Assembly: GCA_963789005.1 (NCBI GenBank)
Contig: CAWBIZ010000005.1
Location: 186,001 to 250,000, forward strand
Direction: 5' to 3'
Length of the DNA stretch: 64,000 bases
Source: DASSUW01 sp963789005
Lineage (GTDB): Bacteria; Actinomycetota; Thermoleophilia; Solirubrobacterales; Solirubrobacteraceae
Shown piece by piece: positions 17,862 to 26,699 of this stretch (position 1 is the stretch's first letter; the number at the start of each line of letters is the position of its first letter). Under the pieces are notes generated by a model, which saw nothing but the letters and a program-made list of their open reading frames with translations, did no database searches and was not told where the DNA came from. A program made the translations under genes and the position numbers.

Positions 17862-18898
17862 AGGCGCAGTGCCTCGCGGTCCTCCGTCGGCTCGGCCTCG
17901 GGCTCCTTGCCGCCGGCGCCGCCGCCCGGCCCCGGCTCGTAGTGCGAGGGCGGCACGCCGAGCTCGAGCTCCACGCGCCGGATGCGCTCGAAGATCCGCT
18001 GGAGCGTGATCCGCTGGCCCGACAAGAGGTCGCCGAGGATGCCCAGCGCGGCGAGCACCATCGCGGCGTTGAAGAGCACCGCGCCGAGGATCAGCGACTG
18101 CACGTGGCCGGCGCCGTCGCCCTGGATGTAGAAGTAGGCGAACCGCGTCCACACCCCGAGCGCGACGACGCCCACGAGCAGCGCGGCGGTCATGAACACG
18201 CGCAGCGGCTCGTACATCGCGTAGATGCGGAAGATCGAGAGCCCGTTGCGGCGGATGTAGGTCCACGTGGACGGGAACAGCCGCGACTCGCGGAGCTTCG
18301 CGTTCGTGCGCACGGGCACGTGGTCGATCGCGACGGTCAGCTTGCCGGCCTGGATGATCGTCTCCAGCGTGTAGGTGAACTTCGAGACGACCTGCATGGC
18401 GAGTGCGGCCTCGCGGTTGTACGCGCGGAAGCCCGACGTCGTGTCCGGGATCGACGTCTGCGACGCCTGCCGCACCACCCATGACCCGAGCCGCTGCAGC
18501 ACCTTCTTCGGCCGCGAGAAGTGCTCGACGTTCCGCACCTCGCGGTCGCCCACGACCATGTCGGCCTCACCGGCCACGATCGGCGCCACGAGCCGCGCGA
18601 TGTCGGGCCCGTAGTACTGGTTGTCGGCGTCGGTGTTGACGATCACGTCGGCACCGAGCTTCAGCGCCGCGTCCAGCCCCGCCTGGAACCCCGAGGCGAG
18701 CCCCTTGTTATTCGTCAGCCGGACGATGTGGTCCACGCCATGCGAGCGGGCCACCTCCAGCGTGCCGTCGGTCGAGCCGTCGTCCACGATCAGCCACTCG
18801 ACGGCATCGAATCCCGGCAGCTTCCGCGGGAGGTCGGCGAGCGTGACCGGGAGCGTCTGCTCCTCGTTCAGGCACGGGATCTGGATGATCAGCTTCAT
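17858..18898 (-). CDS. Membrane GT2 glycosyltransferase (DPM1/GtrB-like)
   Basis: 346 residues. The GT-A fold starts at the N-terminus: LIIQIPCLNEEQTLPVTL, then WLIVDDGSTDGTLEVAR, ASGFQAGLDAALKLGAD and the metal-binding VNTDADNQYY. Two transmembrane helices follow (about residues 230-255 and 270-295), then a cytosolic Pro/Gly/Glu-rich tail. This architecture matches polyprenyl-phosphate glycosyltransferases that load a sugar onto a lipid carrier. First gene of the minus-strand operon with methyltransferase, flippase and the partner-switch genes. ATG start at 18898; divergent from ribD. Confidence 0.87.
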   Translation of the reverse strand: MKLIIQIPCLNEEQTLPVTLADLPRKLPGFDAVEWLIVDDGSTDGTLEVARSHGVDHIVRLTNNKGLASGFQAGLDAALKLGADVIVNTDADNQYYGPDIARLVAPIVAGEADMVVGDREVRNVEHFSRPKKVLQRLGSWVVRQASQTSIPDTTSGFRAYNREAALAMQVVSKFTYTLETIIQAGKLTVAIDHVPVRTNAKLRESRLFPSTWTYIRRNGLSIFRIYAMYEPLRVFMTAALLVGVVALGVWTRFAYFYIQGDGAGHVQSLILGAVLFNAAMVLAALGILGDLLSGQRITLQRIFERIRRVELELGVPPSHYEPGPGGGAGGKEPEAEPTEDREALRL

Positions 18899-18929
18899 GG
18901 CGCCTGGATAGACGGTACCGCCGGGAGGT

Positions 18930-18963
18930 AGTTGACCCGTCAGTCAATATCCTTTGCAAGCCC
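18930..18963 (+). promoter_or_regulatory. ribD promoter region, -10 box TATCCT
   Basis: TATCCT (18948-18953) ends 10 bases before the GTG of ribD, so the transcript would be leaderless or nearly so. TTGACC lies at 18932-18937, too close for a standard -35. No FMN-riboswitch core is recognisable, and there is no room for one. Confidence 0.45.
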
Positions 18964-20085
18964 GTGACTCCGCTCCTGCAGACCGACGCCGTCCATCTCG
19001 CCCGCGCGATCGAGCTGGCCGAGGAAGGGCGCGGCCGGACGACGCCCAATCCGCTCGTCGGCGCCGTCGTCGTCAAGGACGGCGAGGTGATCGGCGAGGG
19101 GTTCCACTCCGCCTACGGAAAGCCGCACGCCGAGCGCGAGGCGCTGGCCGCGTGCGGGGACGTCGACACGCACGGCGCGACGATGTACGTCTCGCTCGAG
19201 CCGTGCGCCCACCACGGGCTGACGCCGCCGTGCACGGACGCGCTGATCGAGGCCGGCATCGCGCGCATCGTGGTCGGCTCGGACGACCCGACGGAGAAGG
19301 CCTCCGGCCGCGGGCTGGGGATCCTGCGCGACGAGGGCGTCGAGGTCGTGGTGGCCGACGGCGAGCCGCTCGCCCGCGCCCGCCTGGTCAACCAGCCGTT
19401 CCGCAAGCACGCCCGCACCGGCCGTCCCTACGTGCTCTTCAAGTCGGCGATGACGCTCGACGGCAAGGTGGCGACCCGCACCGGCGACTCGAAGTGGATC
19501 TCCGGCGAGGCGTCACGGCGCATGGCCCACCACTGGCGCGCGGAGTGCGACGCGGTGGCCGTCGGCATCGGCACGGCGCTGGCCGACGACCCGCTGCTGA
19601 CCGCCCGCGTCGACGGCGTGCACCGCCAGCCGCGCCGGATCGTGTTCGACTCCGAGGCCCGGCTGCCGCTCGACTCGCAGCTCGTCCGCGGCGCCGCCGA
19701 GCTCGCGCTGACCGTCGTCATCTCGCGCGCCGCGCCCCGCCTGGCCGCCGACGCGCTCGAGGTCGCCGGCGCCGACGTGATCGTGGCCACCGGCGAGAAC
19801 GAGCCCGCGCGCGTGCGCAACGCGCTCGCCCAGATCGGCGCAACCGGCGTGACCTCGATCCTGCTCGAGGGCGGCCCGCATCTGGCGGGCGCGTTCCTCG
19901 ACGCCGGCGAGGTCGACGAGATCCGCCTCTTCGTCGCCCCCGTCGTGCTCGGCGGCTCGCACGCGCGCGACCCGCTCGAGGGCGAGGGCGTCGAGCGGAT
20001 CGCCGAGGCCACTCGCGCGCTCACGCTCGACTGCTCGGCCGTGGCCGGCGACGTGCTGATCTCCGCGCGGCTGAGGGAGTGGTAG
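18964..20085 (+). CDS. ribD: Bifunctional riboflavin deaminase/reductase
   Basis: 373 residues; does the second and third steps of riboflavin synthesis. The N-terminal deaminase has NPLVGAVVV, HAEREALAAC and the zinc site SLEPCAHHGLTPPCTDALI. The C-terminal reductase (about residue 150 onward) has YVLFKSAMTLDGKVATRTGDS, WISGEASRR, VGIGTALADDPLLTAR and LEGGPHLAGAFL. Length and motifs are normal. GTG start at 18964 by position of the conserved N-terminus and the TATCCT box 10 bases upstream. It overlaps ribE by 7 bases. Head of the ribD-ribE-ribBA-ribH operon. Confidence 0.95.
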   Translation: MTPLLQTDAVHLARAIELAEEGRGRTTPNPLVGAVVVKDGEVIGEGFHSAYGKPHAEREALAACGDVDTHGATMYVSLEPCAHHGLTPPCTDALIEAGIARIVVGSDDPTEKASGRGLGILRDEGVEVVVADGEPLARARLVNQPFRKHARTGRPYVLFKSAMTLDGKVATRTGDSKWISGEASRRMAHHWRAECDAVAVGIGTALADDPLLTARVDGVHRQPRRIVFDSEARLPLDSQLVRGAAELALTVVISRAAPRLAADALEVAGADVIVATGENEPARVRNALAQIGATGVTSILLEGGPHLAGAFLDAGEVDEIRLFVAPVVLGGSHARDPLEGEGVERIAEATRALTLDCSAVAGDVLISARLREW

Positions 20086-20669
20086 CGATCTTCACCGGGC
20101 TGGTGGCGGACCTCGGGACGGTCACGGCGGTCGACGCCGGCGAGGCGGGCGTGCGGCTCACCGTGCAGACCCAGCTCGACCTCAGCGAGGGCGACTCGAT
20201 CGCCGTCAACGGCGTCTGCCTGACCGCGACCTCGCTGCCGGAGAGCGGCTTCACCGCCGACGTCATGCACGAGACGCTGCGGCGCTCCTCGCTCGGGGCG
20301 CTGGAAGCCGGCTCGCGCGTGAACCTCGAGCTGCCGCTGCGCGCCGCCGATCGCCTCGGCGGCCACTTCGTGCAGGGCCACGTCGACGGCCTGGGCACGA
20401 TCTGGGACGTGCGCGAGGAGGGCTTCTCGCACGTCGTCACGATCGGGGTCGAGCCCGCGCTGCTGCGCTACGTGATCGAGAAGGGCTCGATCGCGGTCGA
20501 CGGCGTCTCGCTCACGGTGTCCGCCGTCGGCGACGACTGGCTGCAGGTCTCGCTGATTCCCGAGACGCTGGAGCGCACGCTGCTGGGTGAGGCCACGACC
20601 GGCACGCCGGTCAACCTGGAGGTGGACGTGCTCGCGAAGTACATCGAGAAGCTGGTGCCGACCGTATGA
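20079..20669 (+). CDS. ribE: Riboflavin synthase alpha chain
   Basis: 196 residues. Dismutates two lumazines to riboflavin and the pyrimidinedione. The N-terminal IFTGLVADLGTV is diagnostic. The two lumazine-binding repeats each carry the VNGVCLT or VDGVSLT strand (SIAVNGVCLTAT and SIAVDGVSLTVS), with GGHFVQGHVDG at the repeat junction. GTG start at 20079 within the ribD 3' end; the stop overlaps ribBA by ATGA at 20666. Confidence 0.95.
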   Translation: MVAIFTGLVADLGTVTAVDAGEAGVRLTVQTQLDLSEGDSIAVNGVCLTATSLPESGFTADVMHETLRRSSLGALEAGSRVNLELPLRAADRLGGHFVQGHVDGLGTIWDVREEGFSHVVTIGVEPALLRYVIEKGSIAVDGVSLTVSAVGDDWLQVSLIPETLERTLLGEATTGTPVNLEVDVLAKYIEKLVPTV

Positions 20670-21937
20670 CCGCATTCGCGACGATCGAGGAGGCGATCGA
20701 GGAGATCCGCGCCGGCCGCATGGTCGTGGTGTGCGACGACGAGGATCGCGAGAACGAGGGCGACCTGACGCTGGCCGCGCAGTTCGCCACGCCGGAGGCG
20801 ATCAACTTCATGGCCAAGGAGGGGCGCGGGCTGATCTGCCTCTCGCTCACCCCGGAGCGCTGCGAAGAGCTCGGGCTCGACCTGATCGCGGCCAAGAACG
20901 AGTCGCCGTTCGAGACCCCGTTCACGGTCATGATCGAGGCGCGCGACGGCGTCACGACCGGCATCTCCGCCGCCGACCGCGCGCGCACGATCCAGGTCGC
21001 GATCGATCCGCGCACGTCGCCGCGCGACCTCGTCCAGCCCGGCCACGTCTTCCCGCTCAAGGCCAAGCCCGGCGGCGTGCTCGAGCGCACCGGTCAGACC
21101 GAGGCCGCGGTCGACCTCGCGCGGCTCGCCGGCCTCAACCCGTCCGGCGTGATCTGCGAGGTCATGAACGACGACGGCACGATGGCGCGCGTGCCCGACC
21201 TCGAGCGCTACTGCGAGCGCCACGGCCTGAAGATGATCACGGTCGCCGACCTGATCGCCTACCGGCGCCGCCACGACAAGCTGGTCGAGCGCGTGGTGAA
21301 CACCAGGCTGCCGACCGCGTTCGGGGAGTTCGACGTCGTCGGCTACCGGTCGCTGGTCGACGACAAGCACCACGTCGCGATGGTCAAGGGCGAGGTCGAC
21401 GGTGAGTCCGACGTGCTCGTGCGCGTGCACTCGGAGTGCCTGACCGGCGACGTCTTCCACTCGCTGCGCTGCGACTGCGGCGAGCAGCTCGAGTCGGCGC
21501 TGGCCATGATCGAGCAGGAGGGGCGCGGCGTGCTCCTCTACCTCGCCCAGGAGGGCCGCGGCATCGGGCTGCTGAACAAGCTCAAGGCCTACAACCTGCA
21601 GGACAAGGGCCTCGACACGGTCGATGCCAACCTCGAGCTCGGGCTGCCGGTCGACCTGCGCGACTACGGCATCGGCGCCCAGATCCTCGTCGACCTCGGG
21701 CTGGGCTCGATCCGCATCCTCACCAACAACCCGAAGAAGATCCGCGGCCTCGAGGGCTACGGCCTGTCGGTGACCGACCAGATCCCGATCGTGCACGCCG
21801 CCAACCCGCACAACGAGGCCTACCTGCGCGCCAAGCGCGACCGCCTCGGGCACTCGCTGCACCACCAGGGGCTGCCGCTCGACGAGCAGATGGTCCACGA
21901 CGAGCACGTCCACGACCGCGAGACCGGCCGGGGATGA
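20666..21937 (+). CDS. ribBA: Bifunctional DHBP synthase / GTP cyclohydrolase II
   Basis: 423 residues. The N-terminal RibB domain (residues 1-200) has VCDDEDRENEGDL, FMAKEGRGLIC, TGISAADRA and the metal-binding HVFPLKAKPGGVLERTGQTEA. It uses ribulose-5-phosphate. The C-terminal RibA domain has RVHSECLTGDVFHSLRCDCG with the zinc cysteines, LYLAQEGRGIGL and the LTNNPKKIRGLEGYG end. Both branches of the pathway are therefore supplied by one protein. ATGA overlaps on both sides couple it to ribE and ribH. Confidence 0.96.
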   Translation: MTAFATIEEAIEEIRAGRMVVVCDDEDRENEGDLTLAAQFATPEAINFMAKEGRGLICLSLTPERCEELGLDLIAAKNESPFETPFTVMIEARDGVTTGISAADRARTIQVAIDPRTSPRDLVQPGHVFPLKAKPGGVLERTGQTEAAVDLARLAGLNPSGVICEVMNDDGTMARVPDLERYCERHGLKMITVADLIAYRRRHDKLVERVVNTRLPTAFGEFDVVGYRSLVDDKHHVAMVKGEVDGESDVLVRVHSECLTGDVFHSLRCDCGEQLESALAMIEQEGRGVLLYLAQEGRGIGLLNKLKAYNLQDKGLDTVDANLELGLPVDLRDYGIGAQILVDLGLGSIRILTNNPKKIRGLEGYGLSVTDQIPIVHAANPHNEAYLRAKRDRLGHSLHHQGLPLDEQMVHDEHVHDRETGRG

Positions 21938-22362
21938 GCGATCGCGTCTTCGCGATCGCCGTCGGGCGCTTCTACACCGATCTCGCCGAGCGGCTCGTGG
22001 CCGGCGCGCAGCGCGCCTTCACCGAGGCCGGCCACCCGCCCGCCGACGTCCACGACGTCCCGGGAGCGTTCGAGCTCCCGCTCGCCGCGAAGTACCTGGC
22101 GGAGAGCGGCCGCTACGCGGGCGTCGCGTGCCTCGGCGCGGTCATCCGCGGGGAGACCGACCACTACGACTACGTGTGCGCGGAGGCAGCCCGCGGGATC
22201 CAGGACGTGCAGCTCCGCACCGGCGTGCCGTGCGCGTTCGGCGTGCTGACGGTCGAGACGATGGAGCAGGCGCTCGCCCGCACCGGCGGAGGCAAGCGCG
22301 ACCAGGGGGCGCACGCGGCCGAGGCCGTGATGGCGCTGGCCACCCTGCGCAGCCGCCTTTAG
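21934..22362 (+). CDS. ribH: 6,7-dimethyl-8-ribityllumazine synthase
   Basis: 142 residues. Condenses the RibB and RibD products into lumazine, the substrate of RibE. Visible are the substrate-binding VGRFYTDLAERL, VPGAFELPLAAKYLA, CLGAVIRGETDHYDYV and FGVLTVETMEQALAR, with a C-terminal GGKRDQGAHAAEAVM. Length is usual for the shell-forming enzyme. Last gene of the operon, starting on the ATGA of ribBA. Confidence 0.95.
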   Translation: MSDRVFAIAVGRFYTDLAERLVAGAQRAFTEAGHPPADVHDVPGAFELPLAAKYLAESGRYAGVACLGAVIRGETDHYDYVCAEAARGIQDVQLRTGVPCAFGVLTVETMEQALARTGGGKRDQGAHAAEAVMALATLRSRL

Positions 22363-22398
22363 TGTTTCGACGCACCGCGTTCCGGCCATGAGCCGGTC

Positions 22399-22836
22399 AT
22401 GCGCACTCTCAAGCTCGTCGCCGTCGCGGGTACGCTGCTGCTGCTCGCGCCCGCCACATCTCAGGCCGCGAAGTGGCGCGGCACGACCGAGCAGGGCAAG
22501 CGGGCCGTGGTCAGGACCGGCTCAGACGGGCGGGTGAACTTCGTCGAGGTGCGCTACACCGCTGCCTGCGACAACGGCAACGCGCTGCGGAACGGCACCA
22601 AGTTCCTGCCCACCTTCGACCTCACCGGCCGCAAGCGGTTCGAGGACGGCGGCTCGTACTCGTTCGGGCTCGGAAACGGGGAGCGGGCGCGAGCGCGGAC
22701 GTACGTGCGCGGCAAGCGCGCCTCCGGCCGCTGGTCGGGTGACTACCGGGTGCGCATCCGGGTCACCAGGAACGGGCGCTTCGTGACGTGGTGCAAGCTC
22801 GGCAAGACGGGCTGGACCGCGAGCCGCGTGGGATGA
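22399..22836 (+). CDS. Small secreted protein, paralogue A
   Basis: 145 residues, no family recognised. A signal peptide is clear (MRTLKLVAVAGTLLLLAPATSQAA, cleavage near AKW). The mature part is basic with many Arg/Lys and two Cys, and probably beta-rich: KWRGTTEQGK, FVEVRYTAACDNG and a C-terminal RVTRNGRFVTWCKLGKTGW. The next gene is a diverged tandem copy. The TGA stop overlaps an ATG at 22833. Export is well supported; function is unknown. Confidence 0.75.
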   Translation: MRTLKLVAVAGTLLLLAPATSQAAKWRGTTEQGKRAVVRTGSDGRVNFVEVRYTAACDNGNALRNGTKFLPTFDLTGRKRFEDGGSYSFGLGNGERARARTYVRGKRASGRWSGDYRVRIRVTRNGRFVTWCKLGKTGWTASRVG

Positions 22837-23340
22837 AAGCGCAGGCCTGGACGAAGGTTCAGGTTGCTCACCGTTTCGTTCTTCTGATTTTCGGTCATTG
22901 GGACGGCATACGCACTTTCAAGTGGATCGCCGTCGCGGGGACCGTCCTGCTCCTCGCGCCGGCCACGGCTCAGGCGGGGACGTGGCGCGGCAAGACCGAG
23001 CAGGGCCGCTTCGCCAACGTGGGTACCGGCTCGGCCGGGAAGGTCAAGGGCGCGGGCTTCGGCTGGGTGGCCAGCTGTCGCAGCGGCTCGATCCTGCGCG
23101 GCGGCACGCTCTACCGCCCGAAGCCCCAGTACCGGACGCGCGGGCGCCTCTCCAGCCGTGGCGCGTACTGGTTCACCGTCGACGGCCACCGCGTGAAGGC
23201 CCGCGTGTTCTCGCGCGGCGTGCTGCGCTCAGGCGTCTGGACGGGAGACTCTGCGGGTCAAGCTGCGGGTCTACCGGAACGGCCAGTTCGTGGATCGCTG
23301 CCGCCTCGGGAAGACCGGCTGGTCGGCACGCCCCGCCTGA
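22833..23340 (+). CDS. Small secreted protein, paralogue B, one frameshift and unusual start
   Basis: Tandem copy of the preceding gene: FKWIAVAGTVLLLAPATAQAG, then TWRGKTEQGRF and, after an indel near 23256, a C-terminal VYRNGQFVDRCRLGKTGW. Where paralogue A has ATG, this copy has ATA (22908-22910) before the matching codons for Arg-Thr. The nearest in-frame normal start is the ATG at 22833, which overlaps the paralogue A stop and adds 25 residues before the signal peptide. Either that extended start is used, or ATA is used, or the base is an error. The 3' end overlaps the convergent LysR gene. Confidence 0.6.
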
Positions 23341-24226
23341 TCGCCGCATGGACCGCAGCCAGCGCCGGCCGGTGGCCGGCGCCGGTGCGGGTGGCGGTGA
23401 AGACGGTCCGGGAGAGGTCCGCGCCGGCGACGGCGCGGACCGCGACCGTCGAAGGGACCCCGCGCAGCGCGAGCGCGGGGAGCAGCGTCACGGCGTGGCC
23501 CTCGGCGACGAGGGCGACGAGCATCGAGAGCTCGTTCGTGCGGTGGTGCACGCGCGGCTCGAAGGCACCGTGCTCGGCGCAGATGCGGCGCACGAGCTCG
23601 GCCATCCCGCCGCCCTCGTAGCCGACCGCCCACGCGGCGTCCGCGACGGCCTCCAGCTTTACGGCGCGATCGCCGGCCGCCGCCGGGTGCACGGCGGGAA
23701 GGACGAGCTGCACCGGCTCGTCGAACAGGTCCGCGCGGTCGACGCCGGGGTGCGCCGGTCGCGGGCTGCCGCTCCACTCGTCGGCGATCACGAGGTCGAG
23801 CGCGTGCGAGCGCAGCGCGTCGAGGCCGGGCTCGGTCTCGGCCTCCACCAGCTGGACCTCGACGTCGGGATGCGTCCCGCGCAGCTCGGCCATCGCCGGC
23901 AGCAGCAGGTGCAGGCTCGCGGTCTGGAACGACCCCACGCGGACGATCCCGCGCACCGCGCCGGCGGCCGCGGTCGCCAGGTCGGCCTCGGCCCGCTCGA
24001 CGCCCGCGAGCAGCGACTCGGCGTGGGCGACGAGCACGAGCGCGGCATCGGTGAGCCGCAGCCGGCGCCCCGCGGGCTCGAACAGCGGCGTGCCCGCCTC
24101 GCGCTCCAGCACGCCGAGCTGCTGCGACACCGTCGACGGGCTGTAGGACAGCGCCTCCGCCACCGCGCCGACCGTCCCGCGGCGGTGCAGCTCGTGCAGC
24201 AGGCGAAGCCGGCGGAGGTCGAGCAT
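23258..24226 (-). CDS. LysR-type transcriptional regulator
   Basis: About 322 residues. The N-terminal winged helix-turn-helix (residues 1-60) reads LHELHRRGTVGAVAEALSYSPSTVSQQLGVLER. The substrate-binding domain follows (VRVGSFQTASLHLLLPAM, then VEAETEPGLDALRSHALDL and a second lobe). The start MLDLRRLRLLHELH at 24226 is the usual family N-terminus. It is divergent from an EamA transporter gene with 74 bases between, the classic LysR-target arrangement, so it may control that transporter. The last 80 bases overlap paralogue B. Confidence 0.88.
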   Translation of the reverse strand: MLDLRRLRLLHELHRRGTVGAVAEALSYSPSTVSQQLGVLEREAGTPLFEPAGRRLRLTDAALVLVAHAESLLAGVERAEADLATAAAGAVRGIVRVGSFQTASLHLLLPAMAELRGTHPDVEVQLVEAETEPGLDALRSHALDLVIADEWSGSPRPAHPGVDRADLFDEPVQLVLPAVHPAAAGDRAVKLEAVADAAWAVGYEGGGMAELVRRICAEHGAFEPRVHHRTNELSMLVALVAEGHAVTLLPALALRGVPSTVAVRAVAGADLSRTVFTATRTGAGHRPALAAVHAAIRRGVPTSRSSRGGSDPRTGRSGRPAA

Positions 24227-24300
24227 CGTTCGACATCTTCGCATGGAATCATCCGGAAACGTCCGTTGCTCTCGACGGGTCGAGGCCGCATGATGAGGGC

Positions 24301-25224
24301 ATGCGCGGCGCCCTTCTCTGCCTCCTCTCCGCAGCCGCCTTCGGCACGCTCGGGATCTTCGGCAAGCTCGCCTCGGACGCGGGCGCGAGCATCACCAGCA
24401 CGCTGCTGGTGCGCTTCTCGCTCGCGGCCGCCGTGTTCGCGCTGCTCGTGTGGGCGACCGGCGGCTGGGCAGCGCTGCGGCGGCTGCCGCGCCGCGTGGT
24501 GCTCACCGGGCTCGGGCTCGGCGGCGTCGGCTACAGCCTCCAGTCCGGGCTCTTCTTCCTCGCGATCGGGCGCCTCGACGTGGCGCTGGTCTCGCTGCTG
24601 CTCTACACGTACCCGGCGTTCGTCACGGTGGCGGCGCTCGTCCTCCGGCGCACGCAGCCGAGCGCGCGCACGTGGCTGGCGCTCGCCGTCGCCTCGGTCG
24701 GCCTGATGCTGGTGCTGCTGGCGGCCGGCGCAGCCAGCTTCGACGTGCTCGGCGCCGGGCTCGCGCTCGCCGCCTCGCTCACCTACACGACGTACATCCT
24801 CGTGTCCGACGGGATCGTCGACGAGGTCGAGCCGTTCACGCTGTCGGCGCTCGTGCTCACCGGCGGGACCGTGACCTTCACGCTCACAGGCGCGGCCACC
24901 GGCTCGCTGGACCTCGCGCTGTCGGGCGAGGCGTGGCTGTGGCTCGTGCTGATCGCGCTGGTGAGCACGGTGGTGGCCGTCTCGGCCTTCTTCGCGGGCC
25001 TGCGGCGCGTCGGGCCGTCAGAGGCGGCGATCCTGTCGACCTTCGAGCCGCCCGTCACGGTGGCGCTGGCGTTCCTCGTGCTCGGCGAGCAGCTCACGCC
25101 GGTCCAGCTGCTCGGCGGCGCGCTCGTGCTGGCCGCCGTGATCGTGCTGCAGCTTCCGGCGCGCCTCAGTCCTCGTCGCCGCCGCCGCCCGCCGCTCGCT
25201 CTGCCCGCCGAAGCTCGGACCTGA
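24301..25224 (+). CDS. EamA/DMT-family transporter
   Basis: 307 residues with ten hydrophobic helices in two EamA repeats. The first repeat is LLSAAAFGTLGIFGKLA to LVSLLLYTYPAFVTVAALVL. The second is LALAASLTYTTYILVSDGIV to GPSEAAILSTFEPPVTVALAFLVLGEQLTP, which carries the family glutamate/proline motif. Inner-membrane metabolite exporter or importer; the substrate cannot be read from sequence. Divergent LysR gene next door. The last 59 bases overlap the convergent Ser/Thr kinase gene. Confidence 0.9.
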   Translation: MRGALLCLLSAAAFGTLGIFGKLASDAGASITSTLLVRFSLAAAVFALLVWATGGWAALRRLPRRVVLTGLGLGGVGYSLQSGLFFLAIGRLDVALVSLLLYTYPAFVTVAALVLRRTQPSARTWLALAVASVGLMLVLLAAGAASFDVLGAGLALAASLTYTTYILVSDGIVDEVEPFTLSALVLTGGTVTFTLTGAATGSLDLALSGEAWLWLVLIALVSTVVAVSAFFAGLRRVGPSEAAILSTFEPPVTVALAFLVLGEQLTPVQLLGGALVLAAVIVLQLPARLSPRRRRRPPLALPAEART

Positions 25225-26653
25225 CCGTCCCGTTGTTGCCGTAGGTCTCGAGCCGCTGCTCGAGGAACGGGATCGCCTCGTCCGGCCGTCCGAGCGCGTT
25301 CAGCGAGGCGCCGACCTCGTACAGCGCATAGCCGCACGGGTCGAGCTGCCGGGTGTCGCCGCACGCGTCGAGCGCCTGCTGGGAGAGCGTCAGACCCTGC
25401 TCGTAGTCGCCGGCCTGGCGGGCGTTGAAGCCCTGCAGCTGGAGGTCGGCTGCACGGTCGAGGTCGACCTCGCCCGACGGCTCCGGAGTCGCAGTCGTCT
25501 CGGGAGTGGGCTCGGGGGTCGGTTCGGGCGTCGACTCCGGGGTCTTGGTCGCCGTGGCGGTCGGCTCGGCCGTGCGCTCGGCGGTGGCCGTGGGCGTCGC
25601 CTGCGCGGCCTGTTCTCCGTCTCCATCTCCGTCGCCGCCGCCCGAGAGCAGCACGAAGCCGAGCACCGCGATCAGCAGCAGCCCGGCGAGCCCGGCCAGC
25701 AGCAGGGCGCCGGGCCGGCGCTCGCCGTCGTCGCGGCGCGGAGCGGCGACGGGCGGTGGCGGGGGTGGGGCGTCGACCTTGCGCGTGGCCTCGGTGACGG
25801 GCGCAGCGGCGGCGCGCGAGGAGCCCATCGCGTCGCCGAGCGCGTCGACCATCGCGGCCGCGCTCTCCCAGCGCTCACCCGGCTCCTTGGCCATGCCGCG
25901 GTCGAGCACGTCGTCGACGCGCGCGGGCAGCGACGGGTCGCGCTCGGTGGCCAGCGGCGGCGGATCCTCGACGTGAGCGCGCGCCTGTGCGGCGAAGTGC
26001 TCGGCCTGGAAGGGCTTGCTGCCGGTCAAGAGCTCGAACGCCACGATCGCGAGCGCGTAGCGGTCCGACGCGGGCGTCGCGGCCTCGCCGACCGCCTGCT
26101 CGGGCGAGATGTAGGAGGCCGTGCCGAGCACCTGCCCGGTCATCGTCAGCTGGTCCTCCATCGCCAGGCGCGCGATCCCGAAGTCCGCGATCGCGAGCCG
26201 GTCGCGCTGGTCGAGCAGCAGGTTTCCGGGCTTGATGTCGCGGTGGACGACGCCGGCGTCGTGGGCGGCGTCGAGCGCCTCGGCGGCCTCGCGCAGCCAG
26301 CGCAGCGCGGTGTCGTCGGCCACCGCGCGGCCCTCGCGCAGCCGGTCGCCGACCGTGCCGCCGCTCATCAGCTCCATCACCATGAACGCGCGGCCGTCGT
26401 GCTCGCCGACGTCGTAGATCGTCACCACGTGCGGGTGCGTGGAGAGGCCCGCGGCGGCGCGGCCCTCGCGCTCGAAGCGCTGGCGGGCGCGGTCGTCCTC
26501 GGACAGGTGCGCGGCGAGCACCTTGACCGCCACCGAGCGGTGCAGGAGCTGGTCCTCGGCTTCCCAGACGCCGGCCATCCCGCCGTTCGCGATATGGCGG
26601 ACGACGCGGTAGCGCTCGGGCAGGGAGATGCGAGCCGGGCTGGCCGGGGGCAC
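25166..26653 (-). CDS. Membrane Ser/Thr protein kinase (PknB-like)
   Basis: 495 residues. The kinase domain (about 13-275) has the glycine loop HIANGGMAGVWEAED, catalytic Lys in VAVKVLAAHL, loop VVHRDIKPGNLLL, IADFGIARL and GTASYISPEQAVGEAATPASDRYAL. A Pro-rich linker follows, then one transmembrane helix (about 315-340), a Gly/Asp patch and an external Thr/Pro/Glu low-complexity stalk. A C-terminal TPR-like segment (LQGFNARQAGDYEQGLTLSQQALDAC) takes the place of PASTA repeats. GTG start at 26653; a TACGGT box lies 6 bases upstream, so the mRNA is probably leaderless. Confidence 0.9.
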   Translation of the reverse strand: MPPASPARISLPERYRVVRHIANGGMAGVWEAEDQLLHRSVAVKVLAAHLSEDDRARQRFEREGRAAAGLSTHPHVVTIYDVGEHDGRAFMVMELMSGGTVGDRLREGRAVADDTALRWLREAAEALDAAHDAGVVHRDIKPGNLLLDQRDRLAIADFGIARLAMEDQLTMTGQVLGTASYISPEQAVGEAATPASDRYALAIVAFELLTGSKPFQAEHFAAQARAHVEDPPPLATERDPSLPARVDDVLDRGMAKEPGERWESAAAMVDALGDAMGSSRAAAAPVTEATRKVDAPPPPPPVAAPRRDDGERRPGALLLAGLAGLLLIAVLGFVLLSGGGDGDGDGEQAAQATPTATAERTAEPTATATKTPESTPEPTPEPTPETTATPEPSGEVDLDRAADLQLQGFNARQAGDYEQGLTLSQQALDACGDTRQLDPCGYALYEVGASLNALGRPDEAIPFLEQRLETYGNNGTVRSELRRAERAAGGGGDED

Positions 26654-26699
26654 CAGGACACCGTACCCAAGCCCTGTCGTCGCTATGCTTCCGGCCGCT
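26654..26699. promoter_or_regulatory. Divergent promoters of Ser/Thr kinase and rpmB
   Basis: 46 bases. On the minus strand TACGGT (26665-26660) is 6 bases before the kinase GTG. On the plus strand TATGCT (26684-26689) is 10 bases before the rpmB ATG. Both fit TANNNT -10 boxes of leaderless or near-leaderless transcripts. Confidence 0.5.

Noticed and set aside
18899..18963. FMN riboswitch before the riboflavin operon
   Set aside because: Only 65 bases between divergent starts, a -10 box 10 bases before ribD, and none of the conserved riboswitch segments.
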